From positions 469,239 through 533,238 of the forward strand of contig NZ_JAGYPM010000001.1 in assembly GCF_018343665.1 (NCBI RefSeq): DNA of 64,000 nt, given 5' to 3'. The translations under genes and the position numbers were made by a program. The notes under the pieces are model-generated. The model had not been told where the DNA came from. It saw only the letters and a program-made list of their open reading frames with translations, and searched no databases. This document shows positions 44,102 to 54,447 of this stretch, in pieces; positions within the stretch are counted from its first letter, which is position 1, and every line of letters begins with the position of its first letter. Source of the stretch: Cytobacillus citreus. GTDB lineage: Bacteria; Bacillota; Bacilli; Bacillales; Cytobacillaceae.

Positions 44102-44497
44102 TTGAGTTCTATTTTTTCTTCCATAATCGCGACTTTTGTAACAATTCCATTATTAGGATATTTATTAGTTTTCATTATTAGTAAGCAAGTGACAAAAAAA
44201 CACAAAAAGTCAGTTCATTTGGCTTTAGATGTCAGCACTTTATTGTTTGTTATTTCGGTACATTATTTAATTGTTACGATTTGGAATCAATCGTTTTTAT
44301 GGGTAATAATTCTTTCTATGCTTGTCATTGCCATTATCTTTGTTCTGATACATTGGAAAATAAAGCAAGAAATAAATGTCTCACGCGTCTTTAAAGGATA
44401 TTGGCGTTTTAATTTTCTTCTTTTTTTTACAGCTTATATTGTGCTAACAGTAATCGGATTAATACAAAGTGTTAGTTCGTTTATTGCAAGGACTTAA
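44102..44497 (+). CDS. DUF3397 membrane protein
   Basis: A 131-residue protein with four membrane segments (about 5-26, 43-62, 67-85, 103-126) separated by short basic loops. Starts at TTG 44102 with GAGGGGTAAGG directly upstream. It lies 2 nt after panE and is certainly cotranscribed. The pattern is that of the DUF3397 family of Bacillus; function unknown. Confidence 0.75.
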   Translation: MSSIFSSIIATFVTIPLLGYLLVFIISKQVTKKHKKSVHLALDVSTLLFVISVHYLIVTIWNQSFLWVIILSMLVIAIIFVLIHWKIKQEINVSRVFKGYWRFNFLLFFTAYIVLTVIGLIQSVSSFIART

Positions 44498-44651
44498 AAA
44501 GTAAACAAAAACAATGAAAGCAAAGTTTTTTCATTTCATTACAGACGATGATATACTATTGTGTAGTGAGCGATGGAATTCAAAGAAAAAAATCCTTAGC
44601 ATTTACTGTATTGAAACGAATGAAAATTGTTGATAAGAAAGGAAGTCTTAC

Positions 44652-46286
44652 ATGGAGATTGTAAATCTCTCCTTACCTGCTACTAACCGATTTGCTACAG
44701 AATATTTAACGTGTACAGCGGATGTTCAGCGGAATTTTCATTACCGCTATGATGATCAATTAGAATACGAGAAGCGACTTAATGAACTAATGGGTCGGTC
44801 ATTTATGAGATCGGAACTTGCTAACCATATTGAACAATATATGGAGAATTTCCCAACCTCTAATCAAGTTCGAGCTTCACTAAAAAAGTTAAGACAATCA
44901 AATAGTACGGTCGTAATCGGTGGTCAGCAGGCTGGTATCCTAACAGGACCACTTTATTCTATACATAAAATTATTTCAATCATTGCTCTAGCAAAACAGA
45001 AGGAACAGGAATTAAACACACCAGTAGTTCCTGTATTTTGGATTGCAGGTGAGGACCATGATTACCAAGAAGTTAATCATGTGTATGTTGATAAAGATCA
45101 TAAGCTAGAAAAAAAGATTTATCCAGAAAAGGTACGTGACAAACGGATGGTCTCATACATTTCGTTAGATCATGATCAGTGCTTAACTTGGGTGGAAGAA
45201 ATTATCCAATCATTTGGAGAAACCGAGCATACTAAGAAATTATTAGATTGTTTGGAATCGGCCATCAGAAAATCTAATTCATTTGTTGACTTCTTTGCCC
45301 ATATTATTATGCAGCTGTTTAAAGAATCAGGACTTTTAATCATTGATTCAGGGGATAACAAGCTTCGCACACTAGAAAGAGAATTTTTTATTAAACAAAT
45401 TAATAATTTTAAAGAAATAACAAAATCTGTGAAGGATCAACAAGTTGAACTAAATAAAAGTGATTTCCCTTCTGCGATTGAAATGAGCAATAACGCGGTC
45501 AATCTTTTTTATTACGATAATGAACATAATGAAAGAATACTTCTTGAATATGATGAAACAAAGGAAGTATTCTATGGAAAAGACGGCCTCATTCAATTCT
45601 CAATGGAGAAGATGTTAGAGTTAGCTGGAGAATTCCCAGATAAGCTTAGCAACAATGTTGTTACAAGACCAATCATGCAGGAATGGCTATTTCCAACGCT
45701 TGCATTTATTGCTGGTCCTGGAGAAATTGCTTATTGGGCAGAACTTAAAAAGGCATTTGAACTATTTAGCCTAAAGATGCCTCCTATCGTTCCTCGCTTA
45801 AATATTACTATTCTTGATCGTTCGATTGAAAGAGATTTGAAGGAGCTTGATCTAGATTTACAAGAAACGCTAACCTTTGGTATTGAAAAGAAAAAGGAAG
45901 AATTCCTTCAATCATTAAAAGTTCTGCATTTGGAGAAAATTTTTAATAACACAAAGCTAGAGTTACAGAAAAATTATGAGCAGCTGGAAGTGTATTTACA
46001 GATTGAGGACAGAGGCCTTATTCCTTTATTAAAAAAGAATGAAAAATTATTATTAAAGCAATTAGACTTCATGGAATCAAAGCTTGAGGATTCTGTACAT
46101 TTAAAAAATGAAGTTGTGATAAATAAATATAATAAAGTGGGAAATGCACTTAGACCGTTAGGATCTCCTCAAGAAAGAATCATAAATGGTTTATATTTTA
46201 TTAATCTATACGGTTTTAATTTTATAGACGATCTTTTAGAAAATACATTCACTTTTGATGGTACGCACAAGTTAATAAGAATATAA
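44652..46286 (+). CDS. bshC: Bacillithiol biosynthesis cysteine ligase BshC
   Basis: Adds cysteine to glucosaminyl-malate in the last step of bacillithiol synthesis. 544 residues with ATG at 44652 after AAAGGAAG. Rossmann-type core: VVIGGQQAGILTGPLYSIHKIISII, VFWIAGEDHDYQEVNHV, then TRPIMQEWLFPTLAFIAGPGEIAYWAEL; a long coiled coil occupies about 380-460. Corresponds to yllA of B. subtilis, immediately before the mra/dcw cluster. Two hairpin terminators follow. Confidence 0.93.
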   Translation: MEIVNLSLPATNRFATEYLTCTADVQRNFHYRYDDQLEYEKRLNELMGRSFMRSELANHIEQYMENFPTSNQVRASLKKLRQSNSTVVIGGQQAGILTGPLYSIHKIISIIALAKQKEQELNTPVVPVFWIAGEDHDYQEVNHVYVDKDHKLEKKIYPEKVRDKRMVSYISLDHDQCLTWVEEIIQSFGETEHTKKLLDCLESAIRKSNSFVDFFAHIIMQLFKESGLLIIDSGDNKLRTLEREFFIKQINNFKEITKSVKDQQVELNKSDFPSAIEMSNNAVNLFYYDNEHNERILLEYDETKEVFYGKDGLIQFSMEKMLELAGEFPDKLSNNVVTRPIMQEWLFPTLAFIAGPGEIAYWAELKKAFELFSLKMPPIVPRLNITILDRSIERDLKELDLDLQETLTFGIEKKKEEFLQSLKVLHLEKIFNNTKLELQKNYEQLEVYLQIEDRGLIPLLKKNEKLLLKQLDFMESKLEDSVHLKNEVVINKYNKVGNALRPLGSPQERIINGLYFINLYGFNFIDDLLENTFTFDGTHKLIRI

Positions 46287-46293
46287 TCTTTGT

Positions 46294-46340
46294 TAAAACT
46301 AAGCGTTCGTAAAGATATCTGACGAATGCTTAGTTTTATA
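46294..46340 (+). terminator. First terminator after bshC
   Basis: TAAAACTAAGCGTTCGT pairs with ACGAATGCTTAGTTTTA (one G-T pair) around a 10-nt loop. The arms resemble the ctaA terminator and the right end of repeat R3. Confidence 0.8.
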
Positions 46341-46419
46341 TGCAAACTTTAAAGTTGATATATAATAGATATTTCGATTTTCCTTTAGGTGTCATTAATC
46401 TTAAACATTTCTAATAGCC

Positions 46420-46460
46420 AAAAAGAGACTTTATCTTCAAGGATGAAGTCTTTTTTTGTT
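46420..46460 (+). terminator. Second terminator after bshC
   Basis: AGACTTTATCTT pairs with GGATGAAGTCT (with G-T pairs), followed by eight T-rich bases. It separates bshC from the dcw cluster. Confidence 0.8.
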
Positions 46461-46580
46461 GAAAAAGAGAGATGCTTTTAATCTGGTGCTAATTATTGTA
46501 GGGAAAAGACGAACGAATAATGAGAAAAATTTTATTTTTTCTAAAGGATTTATGAATAATTTCTAGAAATTAAAAAATAT

Positions 46581-46636
46581 GTGGAGGAAAGTGGGGGAAT
46601 GTGGTACATTGGAGTAAGAAAGTGGGGTTAGTGGGC
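46581..46636 (+). promoter_or_regulatory. MraZ operator: GTGG boxes at about 10-bp spacing over the mraZ leader
   Basis: GTGGAGG (46581), GTGGGGG (46591), GTGGTAC (46601), TGGAGTA (46610), GTGGGGT (46622) and GTGGGC (46631) recur every 9-12 bp up to the mraZ ATG. MraZ proteins are known to bind direct repeats of TGGG or AAAGTG boxes with this spacing upstream of their own operon. Autoregulation is therefore likely; it would cover the ribosome binding site. Confidence 0.7.
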
Positions 46637-47068
46637 ATGTTCATGGGTGAATACCATCATAACGTTGATAATAAGGGCCGATTAATTGTACCTGCCAAAT
46701 TCCGTGATGACTTAGGTGAAAATTTTGTATTGACACGCGGACTGGATCAATGTTTGTTTGGTTACCCACTTAATGAATGGAAGTTGCTTGAAGAAAAGCT
46801 TAAAGGCTTACCATTGACGAAAAAAGATGCCCGTGCATTTACCCGTTTTTTCTTTTCAGGTGCCACAGAATGCGAAATCGATAAGCAAGGAAGAATAAAT
46901 ATAACTTCTCCGCTGATGGCATATGCAAAATTAGAAAAAGAGTGTGTCGTATTAGGTGTTTCCAATCGGATTGAAATATGGAGCAAAAATCTTTGGGAAG
47001 ATTATTTTTCAGATTCAGAAGAATCTTTTGCCGAAATTGCAGAGAATATGATTGGGTTTGATATTTAA
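46637..47068 (+). CDS. mraZ: Transcriptional regulator MraZ
   Basis: A 143-residue AbrB-fold regulator and first gene of the dcw cluster. I start it at ATG 46637 ([15 protein letters not shown]), as in B. subtilis; the frame opens at 46601, but that part is the operator. The two DXXXR repeats are DNKGR near residue 10 and DKQGR near 85. Tail IGFDI is typical. It is expected to control its own operon through the GTGG boxes upstream. Confidence 0.94.
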   Translation: MFMGEYHHNVDNKGRLIVPAKFRDDLGENFVLTRGLDQCLFGYPLNEWKLLEEKLKGLPLTKKDARAFTRFFFSGATECEIDKQGRINITSPLMAYAKLEKECVVLGVSNRIEIWSKNLWEDYFSDSEESFAEIAENMIGFDI

Positions 47069-47098
47069 TAAAAACTCTTTAAAAAAGAGGTGGACAAC

Positions 47099-48031
47099 AT
47101 GTTTGAACATAAAACAGTATTATTAAAAGAAACAGTTGAAGGATTAAATATTCATCCTGACGGAGTTTACGTTGACTGCACGTTAGGAGGTGCAGGGCAT
47201 AGTGAATTTATCCTGTCACAGCTCTCTGAAAAAGGTAAGTTATATGCCTTTGATCAAGATGAAACTGCGATTTTGCATGCAAAAGAAAAACTTTCTGAAT
47301 ACGGAGAAAGAATTTCTATTATAAAAAGCAATTTTCAATTTCTTGAAGAGGAATTGGAGAAATTGGGAGTAAGTGAAGTAGATGGAGTTCTATATGATCT
47401 TGGTGTTTCATCTCCACAATTAGATACAGCAGAACGAGGTTTCAGTTACCATCATGATGCTCCTCTCGATATGAGAATGGATATGGAGGCTAGTTTTTCT
47501 GCTTATGATGTTGTGAATAATTGGGACTACGCTGATTTAGTTAAAATATTCTTTAAATACGGTGAAGAGAAATTTTCAAAGCAAATAGCAAGGAAAATTG
47601 AAGCTGCGAGAATGATTACACCGATTGAAACGACTGGTCAGCTTGTTGAATTAATAAAAGAGGCTATTCCTGCCCCAGCAAGAAGAAAAGGTGGGCATCC
47701 CGCAAAAAGAGTCTTTCAGGCAATTCGTATTGCTGTAAATGATGAGCTGGGGGTTTTTGAAAGGTCTTTGCATCAAGCAATCAATTTATTAAAGCCGGGT
47801 GGTAGAATTAGTGTCATAACCTTCCACTCTTTAGAGGATAGAATATGTAAGGTAGCCTTTAAAAAAGCAAGTGAGACTCCAAACCTCCCCCCTGGATTAC
47901 CAATAATTCCAGACGAGTATAAACCGGTTATTAAACTAATCACTAGGAAGCCAATCGTCCCATCAGAAAACGAATTGGAAATAAATAACAGAGCGAGATC
48001 AGCAAAGCTGCGAATCGCTGAAAAGCTATAA
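47099..48031 (+). CDS. rsmH: 16S rRNA m4C1402 methyltransferase RsmH
   Basis: Methylates C1402 in the ribosomal P site. 310 residues, start ATG 47099 with AAAGAGGTGG upstream (the GTG at 47090 belongs to that site). Motifs: [15 protein letters not shown] for S-adenosylmethionine binding, [12 protein letters not shown] and late ITFHSLEDR. Called mraW in B. subtilis. It lies 30 nt after mraZ in the same operon. Confidence 0.95.
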   Translation: MFEHKTVLLKETVEGLNIHPDGVYVDCTLGGAGHSEFILSQLSEKGKLYAFDQDETAILHAKEKLSEYGERISIIKSNFQFLEEELEKLGVSEVDGVLYDLGVSSPQLDTAERGFSYHHDAPLDMRMDMEASFSAYDVVNNWDYADLVKIFFKYGEEKFSKQIARKIEAARMITPIETTGQLVELIKEAIPAPARRKGGHPAKRVFQAIRIAVNDELGVFERSLHQAINLLKPGGRISVITFHSLEDRICKVAFKKASETPNLPPGLPIIPDEYKPVIKLITRKPIVPSENELEINNRARSAKLRIAEKL

Positions 48032-48072
48032 GTTTCCGTCACTAATAAAGATCAAATTATAGGAGGGATACA

Positions 48073-48438
48073 ATGGGGAATTTAGCACGAAAGCTTCAGC
48101 AAGAGCACAGAAATCAACCGCAAAAACAAATTGTACAAACGCCAAAAAAAGCTAAGGCTAGAAATCCATGGCTTTCACCCGGAGAGAAATTATTAGGATT
48201 AGCTTTTGCTGGAATCGTATGTTTCGGAGCAGTTAACATTGTTTCAAACCAAGCGGAAATATATGGATTGAATAAGGCTATACAAGATACAAAAGTATCA
48301 ATTCAAGAACAAGAGAGAGTTAATGGGGACCTTGAAATGCAAGTAAGTGAACTCAGCACATATGAGCGGATTTGGGAAAAAGCAAAGGAACTTGGGTTAA
48401 AGTTGAACGAAAATAATGTTAAGGTTGTGCAGGATTAA
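48073..48438 (+). CDS. ftsL: Cell division protein FtsL
   Basis: A 121-residue bitopic protein: basic cytoplasmic N-terminus (1-36), one membrane helix (about 38-57) and an extracellular coiled coil (about 60-105) that pairs with DivIC and DivIB at the septum. ATG follows ATAGGAGGGA. Its stop overlaps the pbpB ATG by one base (TAATG), so synthesis of the two partners is coupled. FtsL is unstable and proteolysed in B. subtilis. Confidence 0.92.
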   Translation: MGNLARKLQQEHRNQPQKQIVQTPKKAKARNPWLSPGEKLLGLAFAGIVCFGAVNIVSNQAEIYGLNKAIQDTKVSIQEQERVNGDLEMQVSELSTYERIWEKAKELGLKLNENNVKVVQD

Positions 48439-50681
48439 TGAAAAAAAAACAGCCGAATATAAATTTAGGAGCAGCGATATTTTTTGTAATATTTAGCCTG
48501 CTCTTTTTTGCCTTAGTTTACCGATTTTTATCGATTCAAGTATCTGGAGAAATTAAAGGACATGTTCTGGCAGCAGAGGCACAGCAAAAATATGAAAAAG
48601 AAAAGACCATTGAAGCTAAACGAGGAACTATTTACGATCGAAATGGTGAAGTCATTGCCACTGATACGAATTCATACAAGCTTGTAGCCATTTTGGATGA
48701 AAAAATGACTACAAATAAAGACAAGCCCCGCCATGTAGTCGATCCTGATAAAACCGCAAGAGAGCTTGCAAAAGTTATCGATATGGAAGAATCAGAGATT
48801 TATAAAACCTTAACGAAAGTAGATGAAGATGGTAAAAAGCCGTTTCAAGTAGAGTTTGGTAAAGCAGGCCGCGATTTACCGAATCAAAAGAAAAGAGAAA
48901 TAGAGGAATTAAAATTACCCGGCATCACGTTTATAAAAGACACAAAAAGATTTTATCCAAATGGAGTTTTTGCTTCCCATGTAATCGGTTATGTAGAAAA
49001 GAAGGAAACTGGAAATAACAAAACAGAAACAGTTGGTATGCTAGGTTTGGAAAAAAGCCTGAACGATATTCTTACAGGAAAGAATGGCAAGGTTAAGTAT
49101 GAAAGCGATATTTGGGGATATCTATTATCTGACAGTAAGGAGCACGTCACTCCCGCTGTTGACGGACAAGATGTTTATTTAACTCTTGATAAAAAAATCC
49201 AAACTTTTCTAGAAGATTCCATGAATAAGGTGCAAGAAAAATACAAGCCAAAGAAGATTGTTGCTGTCGTTGCAGATCCAAAAACGGGAGATATTCTCGG
49301 AATGGGGCAAAGACCTTCTTTCCATCCGGCAACAAAAGAAGGAATTGAGAAAGGCTGGCATAATGAAGTAATAGAAAATTCTTTTGAGCCTGGATCTACA
49401 ATGAAGATTTTTACATTAGCTGCTGCTATCGAAGAAGGAGTCTTTAATCCGGATGAAACGTTTAAATCGGGTCAATATGCAGTAGATAAGAAGTCTAGGC
49501 CGATTCGAGATTGGAATGAAGGCCGGGGCTGGGGAACGATTACGTACCTAGAAGGAGTTCAGCGATCTTCAAATGTTGCTTTCGCAAAGCTTGTAAAAGA
49601 AAAGTTGGGCTATGAAACATACCGAACTTATTTAACTAAATTTGGTTTTGATCAGAAAACAGGAATTGAACTACCGAATGAAACAAGCGGTAAAATCGTA
49701 TATGACTGGCCATTAGAAAAAATAACGACTGGTTTTGGACAAGGAACGGCAATCACGCCAATACAGCAAGTCCAGGCATCTACAGCAATAGCCAATGATG
49801 GGGAAATGATGAAACCCCATATCATTAGTGAAATTGTTGATCCAAATAAGGACGATAAGGTAGTAAAGAAAACAAAACCAGAGGTAGTAGGTAATCCAAT
49901 CTCTGCGAATACAGCAAAACAAACTAGAGATATATTAGAGACAGTTGTTTCATCACCTAAAGGAACCGGCTTTAATTATCATAGAATCGAAGGGTATGAA
50001 GTTGCAGGGAAAACGGGGACAGCTCAAATTCCTAAACCAAGCGGAGGTTACTTAACTGGCCGTCAAAACTATGTGTTTTCGTTTCTAGGTATGGCACCAG
50101 CGGATGATCCTGAGTTAATTGTTTATGTAGCTGTTCAACAGCCTGAAATAGATAATAACACTAGTGGCTCCACTCCGGTTGCGGAGATTTTTAACCCAGT
50201 TATGAAAAGTAGTCTCCAATATTTGAATATCGAGCCTGTAGAGCAAACCACATCTCTGTCAACAAAAATCCCGGATGTTACAGGGAAATCAACTGATGAA
50301 GCGATTAAACAAATTAGCAGCAAAAACCTAGTTCCTATCGTTTTAGGTAAAGGAAAATCGATTGTAAGCCAAATGCCTATTAAAGATTCCGACCTGATTA
50401 ATGGAGAAAAAGTAATACTAAGAACAGAGGGAGATTTAACAATTCCTGATATGACTGGATGGTCTAGACGTGATGTTATGAAAATTGCAGAGCTAGGAAA
50501 CTTACAGTTGAACACAGTTGGAAATGGTTATGTAGTGAAACAAAACTTAAAGCCAGGCACTCAATTTAAAGAGGGAGAATATTTAATTGTTGAACTAGAG
50601 CATCCTAAAAAGAATGATAAGAATGATGAAGAAGAGGAAAAAGGGGAAGGAGAAGAAGAGACGATCGAAGTAAAGGATTAA
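48438..50681 (+). CDS. pbpB: Penicillin-binding protein 2B (septal transpeptidase)
   Basis: Class B PBP that cross-links septal peptidoglycan with FtsW. 747 residues: membrane anchor (about 10-33), dimerisation domain, and transpeptidase domain with Ser320-Thr-Met-Lys323, Ser377-Ser-Asn379 and Lys525-Thr-Gly. Two PASTA domains follow (about 608-665 and 668-722). The tail after 723 is a run of Lys, Asp and Glu that is longer than in B. subtilis. It is directly coupled to ftsL. Confidence 0.96.
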   Translation: MKKKQPNINLGAAIFFVIFSLLFFALVYRFLSIQVSGEIKGHVLAAEAQQKYEKEKTIEAKRGTIYDRNGEVIATDTNSYKLVAILDEKMTTNKDKPRHVVDPDKTARELAKVIDMEESEIYKTLTKVDEDGKKPFQVEFGKAGRDLPNQKKREIEELKLPGITFIKDTKRFYPNGVFASHVIGYVEKKETGNNKTETVGMLGLEKSLNDILTGKNGKVKYESDIWGYLLSDSKEHVTPAVDGQDVYLTLDKKIQTFLEDSMNKVQEKYKPKKIVAVVADPKTGDILGMGQRPSFHPATKEGIEKGWHNEVIENSFEPGSTMKIFTLAAAIEEGVFNPDETFKSGQYAVDKKSRPIRDWNEGRGWGTITYLEGVQRSSNVAFAKLVKEKLGYETYRTYLTKFGFDQKTGIELPNETSGKIVYDWPLEKITTGFGQGTAITPIQQVQASTAIANDGEMMKPHIISEIVDPNKDDKVVKKTKPEVVGNPISANTAKQTRDILETVVSSPKGTGFNYHRIEGYEVAGKTGTAQIPKPSGGYLTGRQNYVFSFLGMAPADDPELIVYVAVQQPEIDNNTSGSTPVAEIFNPVMKSSLQYLNIEPVEQTTSLSTKIPDVTGKSTDEAIKQISSKNLVPIVLGKGKSIVSQMPIKDSDLINGEKVILRTEGDLTIPDMTGWSRRDVMKIAELGNLQLNTVGNGYVVKQNLKPGTQFKEGEYLIVELEHPKKNDKNDEEEEKGEGEEETIEVKD

Positions 50682-50870
50682 TTAGCACAAATAATATTAA
50701 TGTCACAATAAATCGCATATCAATAATTAAAAGTGAGTAATCTTTAAAGAGGCATAATTATTAGAAATATCGGTGAAAAGCTCTGATATTCATATAACCT
50801 TTTTCATTCTAATTAAAAAAGTACAAGCATATATTGGAACGAGCCATAATCTAAGGAGGTTCGTTCTTAT

Positions 50871-52787
50871 ATGCGTGTTTCAAATGTAACAGTGAGAAAA
50901 AGGTTAACGGTAGCTTTAGTCGTAGGTATATTAATTTTTTTTGTAATTGATATTCGACTTGGATATGTTCAATTCTTTTTAGGTAACACTTTAACTGATG
51001 GAGCAAAGGAGTTATGGAGCAGGGATATTCCATTTGAGCCAGAAAGAGGAGAAATTGTAGACAGAAATGGAGTTCCACTAGCTACTAACATAAGTGCCCC
51101 AACGGTTTATGTTGTTCCAAGACAAGTAAAAGATCCAGATGGTACTGCAGAAAAGTTAGCTGCATTATTAAATACCTCAAAGGAACAAGTAAAAAAAGAA
51201 ATCACTCAAATCAAGAGTATTGTAACATTGAAAAAAGGCAGAAAAATTTCCCATGAAAAAGCAAAAGAATTAAGAGCGATGAACTTAAAAGGCGTTTATA
51301 TCGCAGAAGATTCAAAGCGGCATTATCCTTTTGGCAATTATTTATCTCATGTTCTTGGATTTGCTGGGATCGATAATCAAGGATTAATGGGGCTTGAATT
51401 GTATTACGATAAGGAGTTAAAAGGCAAGAAAGGCTCTGTAAAGTTTTATGCCAATGCTAAAGGTGAACGTATGAATGATATGGCTGATGATTACGAGCCC
51501 CCAGTTGATGGAATGGATTTAAAGCTGACGATTGATTCAAAAGTTCAGACCATTATGGAGAGAGAATTAGATATTGCTCAAGCTGAATATAATCCTGATG
51601 GAATTATTGCTATTGCAATGAATCCAAATAATGGTGAAATATTGGCCATGTCAAGCAGACCGACTTTTGACCCTGCAGACTTTGGAAAGGTTGCTCCAGA
51701 AATTTACAATCGTAATCTTCCAATTTGGAGTACTTTCGAGCCAGGTTCAACCTTTAAGATTATTACATTAGCCGCTGCACTTGAAGAAGGTAAGGTAGAT
51801 CTAAAAAAGGATCATTTTCATGATCCTGGTTATGTCAAGGTAGGCGGAGCGCGGTTAAGGTGCTGGAAAAAGGGCGGACATGGGAGCCAGTCATTTCTTG
51901 AGGTCGTTCAAAACTCCTGTAACCCTGGCTTTGTTGAACTTGGAGAGAGATTAGGAAAAGAAACACTTTTCAAATACATCAGAGATTTCGGTTTTGGTGA
52001 AAAAACTGGAATTGACCTTCAAGGAGAAGGAACTGGAATACTTTTTAATCTTGATCGAGTAGGACCTGTTGAACAGGCAACAACCGCTTTTGGGCAGGGG
52101 GTTTCGGTTACCCCGATTCAACAGGTTGCTGCTATATCCGCTGCGATTAATGGTGGGACATTATATACACCTTATGTAGCTAAGGAGCTGATCGATCCAA
52201 GGACTGGTGAAGTGGTTATGAGAAAAACACCTTCCGCGAAAAGGAAAGTAATTTCAATAGAAACGTCAGACCAAATAAGGAATGCTCTTGAAAGTGTTGT
52301 TGCCCAGGGTACTGGGGGAAAAGCGTTTATCGATGGATACAGAATGGGAGGAAAAACAGGGACCGCTCAAAAAGCTCAAGGTGGAAGATATCTTGAAAAC
52401 AACCATATTGTTTCATTTATTGGTTTTGCACCAGCAGATGATCCTGAGCTCGTTGTTTATGTTGCCGTAGATAACCCGAAAGGCACTTTACAATTTGGAG
52501 GAACAGTTGCTGCTCCAATTGTAGGGAAAATTATGGAAGATAGTCTGCGGTCAATGGGTATTCAACCACGAAAGGGTCAAATTGATAAAAAGCTAAAATG
52601 GCCGGATGTTCCGTTGATTGAAGTTCCGGACCTAGTCGGAATTACGAAAAAAGAACTCGGCGAATTATATATTAATTTAAAAATTGATGCGAGTGGGGAA
52701 GGAAATACAGTTGTTAAACAAACTCCAGAACCTGGAATAAAATTAAAAGAGGGGTCAACCATTAGACTTTATTTTGATAATGAATAA
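50871..52787 (+). CDS. spoVD: SpoVD, sporulation-specific class B PBP (cortex)
   Basis: Cross-links cortex peptidoglycan together with SpoVE. 638 residues: membrane anchor (about 11-30), dimerisation domain, transpeptidase with Ser293-Thr-Phe-Lys296, Ser349-Cys-Asn351 and Lys495-Thr-Gly, and one PASTA domain (about 583-636). Cys331 and Cys350 match the redox-active pair of B. subtilis SpoVD that the thiol-disulfide protein StoA keeps reduced. ATG follows TAAGGAGGTTC. A 189-nt gap before it should hold a sigma-E promoter; I found no convincing one. Confidence 0.95.
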   Translation: MRVSNVTVRKRLTVALVVGILIFFVIDIRLGYVQFFLGNTLTDGAKELWSRDIPFEPERGEIVDRNGVPLATNISAPTVYVVPRQVKDPDGTAEKLAALLNTSKEQVKKEITQIKSIVTLKKGRKISHEKAKELRAMNLKGVYIAEDSKRHYPFGNYLSHVLGFAGIDNQGLMGLELYYDKELKGKKGSVKFYANAKGERMNDMADDYEPPVDGMDLKLTIDSKVQTIMERELDIAQAEYNPDGIIAIAMNPNNGEILAMSSRPTFDPADFGKVAPEIYNRNLPIWSTFEPGSTFKIITLAAALEEGKVDLKKDHFHDPGYVKVGGARLRCWKKGGHGSQSFLEVVQNSCNPGFVELGERLGKETLFKYIRDFGFGEKTGIDLQGEGTGILFNLDRVGPVEQATTAFGQGVSVTPIQQVAAISAAINGGTLYTPYVAKELIDPRTGEVVMRKTPSAKRKVISIETSDQIRNALESVVAQGTGGKAFIDGYRMGGKTGTAQKAQGGRYLENNHIVSFIGFAPADDPELVVYVAVDNPKGTLQFGGTVAAPIVGKIMEDSLRSMGIQPRKGQIDKKLKWPDVPLIEVPDLVGITKKELGELYINLKIDASGEGNTVVKQTPEPGIKLKEGSTIRLYFDNE

Positions 52788-52873
52788 TGAAAATTGGGCA
52801 AAGTAAAGCAAAAGACGGTACAAAGAAATGCTGCCTTTAATTTCTCCAAAATTTTCGGATATATAAAACAAAT

Positions 52874-52931
52874 AGCTAAAACTCACGTTTTCATGTAAAA
52901 TGAAAACCGCGATGAGTTTTGGCTGTTTTTC
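52874..52931 (+). terminator. Structured terminator after spoVD
   Basis: Outer stem AGCTAAAACTCA / TGAGTTTTGGCT and inner stem GTTTTCAT / ATGAAAAC stack on each other, followed by GTTTTTC. murE may therefore also need its own promoter in the 55 nt after it. Confidence 0.8.
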
Positions 52932-52985
52932 AAAATTGCTATAGGTTGTATGTATGTAAAGTTTGTTTATGAGGGGATGGACGAA

Positions 52986-54446
52986 ATGGAATTACATACG
53001 CTTATTTCTTATTTGCAGCCATATAGGGTGTTTAGCGGTGAAAATCCTATGATCACTTCAATAGAAAACGATAGTCGCAATGTTCAACCGGGAAGTCTAT
53101 TTATTTGTATAAAAGGTTTTACTGTTGATGGTCATGATTTTGTGTCCAATGCTGTACAGCAAGGGGCAGCTGCTGTTCTATCAGAAATTGATATAGACCT
53201 GCCTGTTCCCGTCGTTGTCGTACAAAATACTCGACGATCAATGGCTGTACTAGCTGATGCCTTTTTCGAGCAGCCAAGTAAGAATCTCTATTTAATTGGT
53301 ATTACAGGAACGAATGGAAAAACAACAACAAGTCATTTGATTGAAAAAATTTTCTCGGATGTTGGAAAAAAAACAGGCTTAATAGGTACAATGTATACAA
53401 AAATTGGTGAAGAAAAATCTGAAGTAAAAAATACAACTCCAGATTCCCTTACATTACAGCGTATTTTTAAAGAAATGGTTGATAAAGGTGTAAAAACTAC
53501 AGTAATGGAGGTTTCATCACATGCCCTTGATGAAGGAAGAATTCATGGCTGTGATTTTGACATTGCTGTATTCACTAATCTTACACAAGATCACTTAGAT
53601 TATCATAAAACGATGGATGAGTATAGAAATGCTAAATGCCTCTTGTTTGCTCAGCTCGGAAGTGCATTTCAGCATGAGCGTAAGAAATACGCCATTATCA
53701 ATATGGATGATCAAGCATCAAATGTATTTATTAAAGCGACAGCAGCACATGTACTAACATATGGGATAGATCAATCAGCAGATTTACAAGCTATAAATAT
53801 TCAAATGACTGCGTATGGAACTACATTTGAATTACACAGTCCATTTGGTAAACATCAAATATCTATGCAACTGATTGGTAAATTTAGCGTTTATAATGTA
53901 CTTGCTAGTATTGGAGTTGGAATCGTTTCAGATATTCCCATTGAAAAAATAATAAAATCAATTGAAGAAGTTAAAGGAGTTTCGGGACGATTCGAGACAG
54001 TAGATGCCGGGCAAAATTTTTCAGTGATTGTTGATTATGCGCATACTCCTGATAGTTTAGAGAATGTACTATTGACCGTTAAGCAGTTTGCAAAAAAACG
54101 TGTTTTCGTTATTGTAGGCTGTGGTGGGGATAGAGATCGTTCAAAGCGGCCACTAATGGCTGAAATAGCTTGCAGATATAGTTCAAATCCAATATTTACT
54201 TCAGATAACCCTCGAAGTGAAAACCCTATCCAAATATTAAATGATATGGAAGCAGGGGTAATAGGAAAGGATTTTAAGATAATAGTTGACCGTAGAGAAG
54301 CAATTCGATCTGCAATCCACGAGGCTCAGGAAGAAGATGTTATATTAATTGCTGGAAAAGGCCATGAAACCTATCAACTGATTGGAGATCAGGTTATTAA
54401 TTTTGATGACCGTCAAGTTGCAAAAGAGGCAATAGAGGAGCGATAA
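52986..54446 (+). CDS. murE: UDP-MurNAc-L-Ala-D-Glu:meso-diaminopimelate ligase
   Basis: Adds the third stem residue of peptidoglycan. I start it at ATG 52986 ([13 protein letters not shown]), since GAGGGG lies 9 nt upstream; an in-frame ATG at 52977 and the frame opening at 52950 are less likely. 486 residues: N-terminal UDP-binding domain, ATPase domain with [10 protein letters not shown] (about 110-120), C-terminal domain with SDNPRSE, the meso-diaminopimelate signature. It is followed 2 nt later by the Mur-ligase-N-like gene. Confidence 0.96.
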   Translation: MELHTLISYLQPYRVFSGENPMITSIENDSRNVQPGSLFICIKGFTVDGHDFVSNAVQQGAAAVLSEIDIDLPVPVVVVQNTRRSMAVLADAFFEQPSKNLYLIGITGTNGKTTTSHLIEKIFSDVGKKTGLIGTMYTKIGEEKSEVKNTTPDSLTLQRIFKEMVDKGVKTTVMEVSSHALDEGRIHGCDFDIAVFTNLTQDHLDYHKTMDEYRNAKCLLFAQLGSAFQHERKKYAIINMDDQASNVFIKATAAHVLTYGIDQSADLQAINIQMTAYGTTFELHSPFGKHQISMQLIGKFSVYNVLASIGVGIVSDIPIEKIIKSIEEVKGVSGRFETVDAGQNFSVIVDYAHTPDSLENVLLTVKQFAKKRVFVIVGCGGDRDRSKRPLMAEIACRYSSNPIFTSDNPRSENPIQILNDMEAGVIGKDFKIIVDRREAIRSAIHEAQEEDVILIAGKGHETYQLIGDQVINFDDRQVAKEAIEER

Positions 54447-54447
54447 A

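Noticed and set aside
46581-46636. Regular GTGG boxes read as a possible CRISPR or tandem repeat array
   Set aside because: Units are only 4-7 bp and the 10-bp period fits a MraZ operator; there are no spacers and no cas genes.
50682-50870. Sigma-E promoter for spoVD (CATATAAC near 50791 or CATATATT near 50828)
   Set aside because: No acceptable -35 element at 13-15 nt from either, so I do not call it, although one is expected from B. subtilis.
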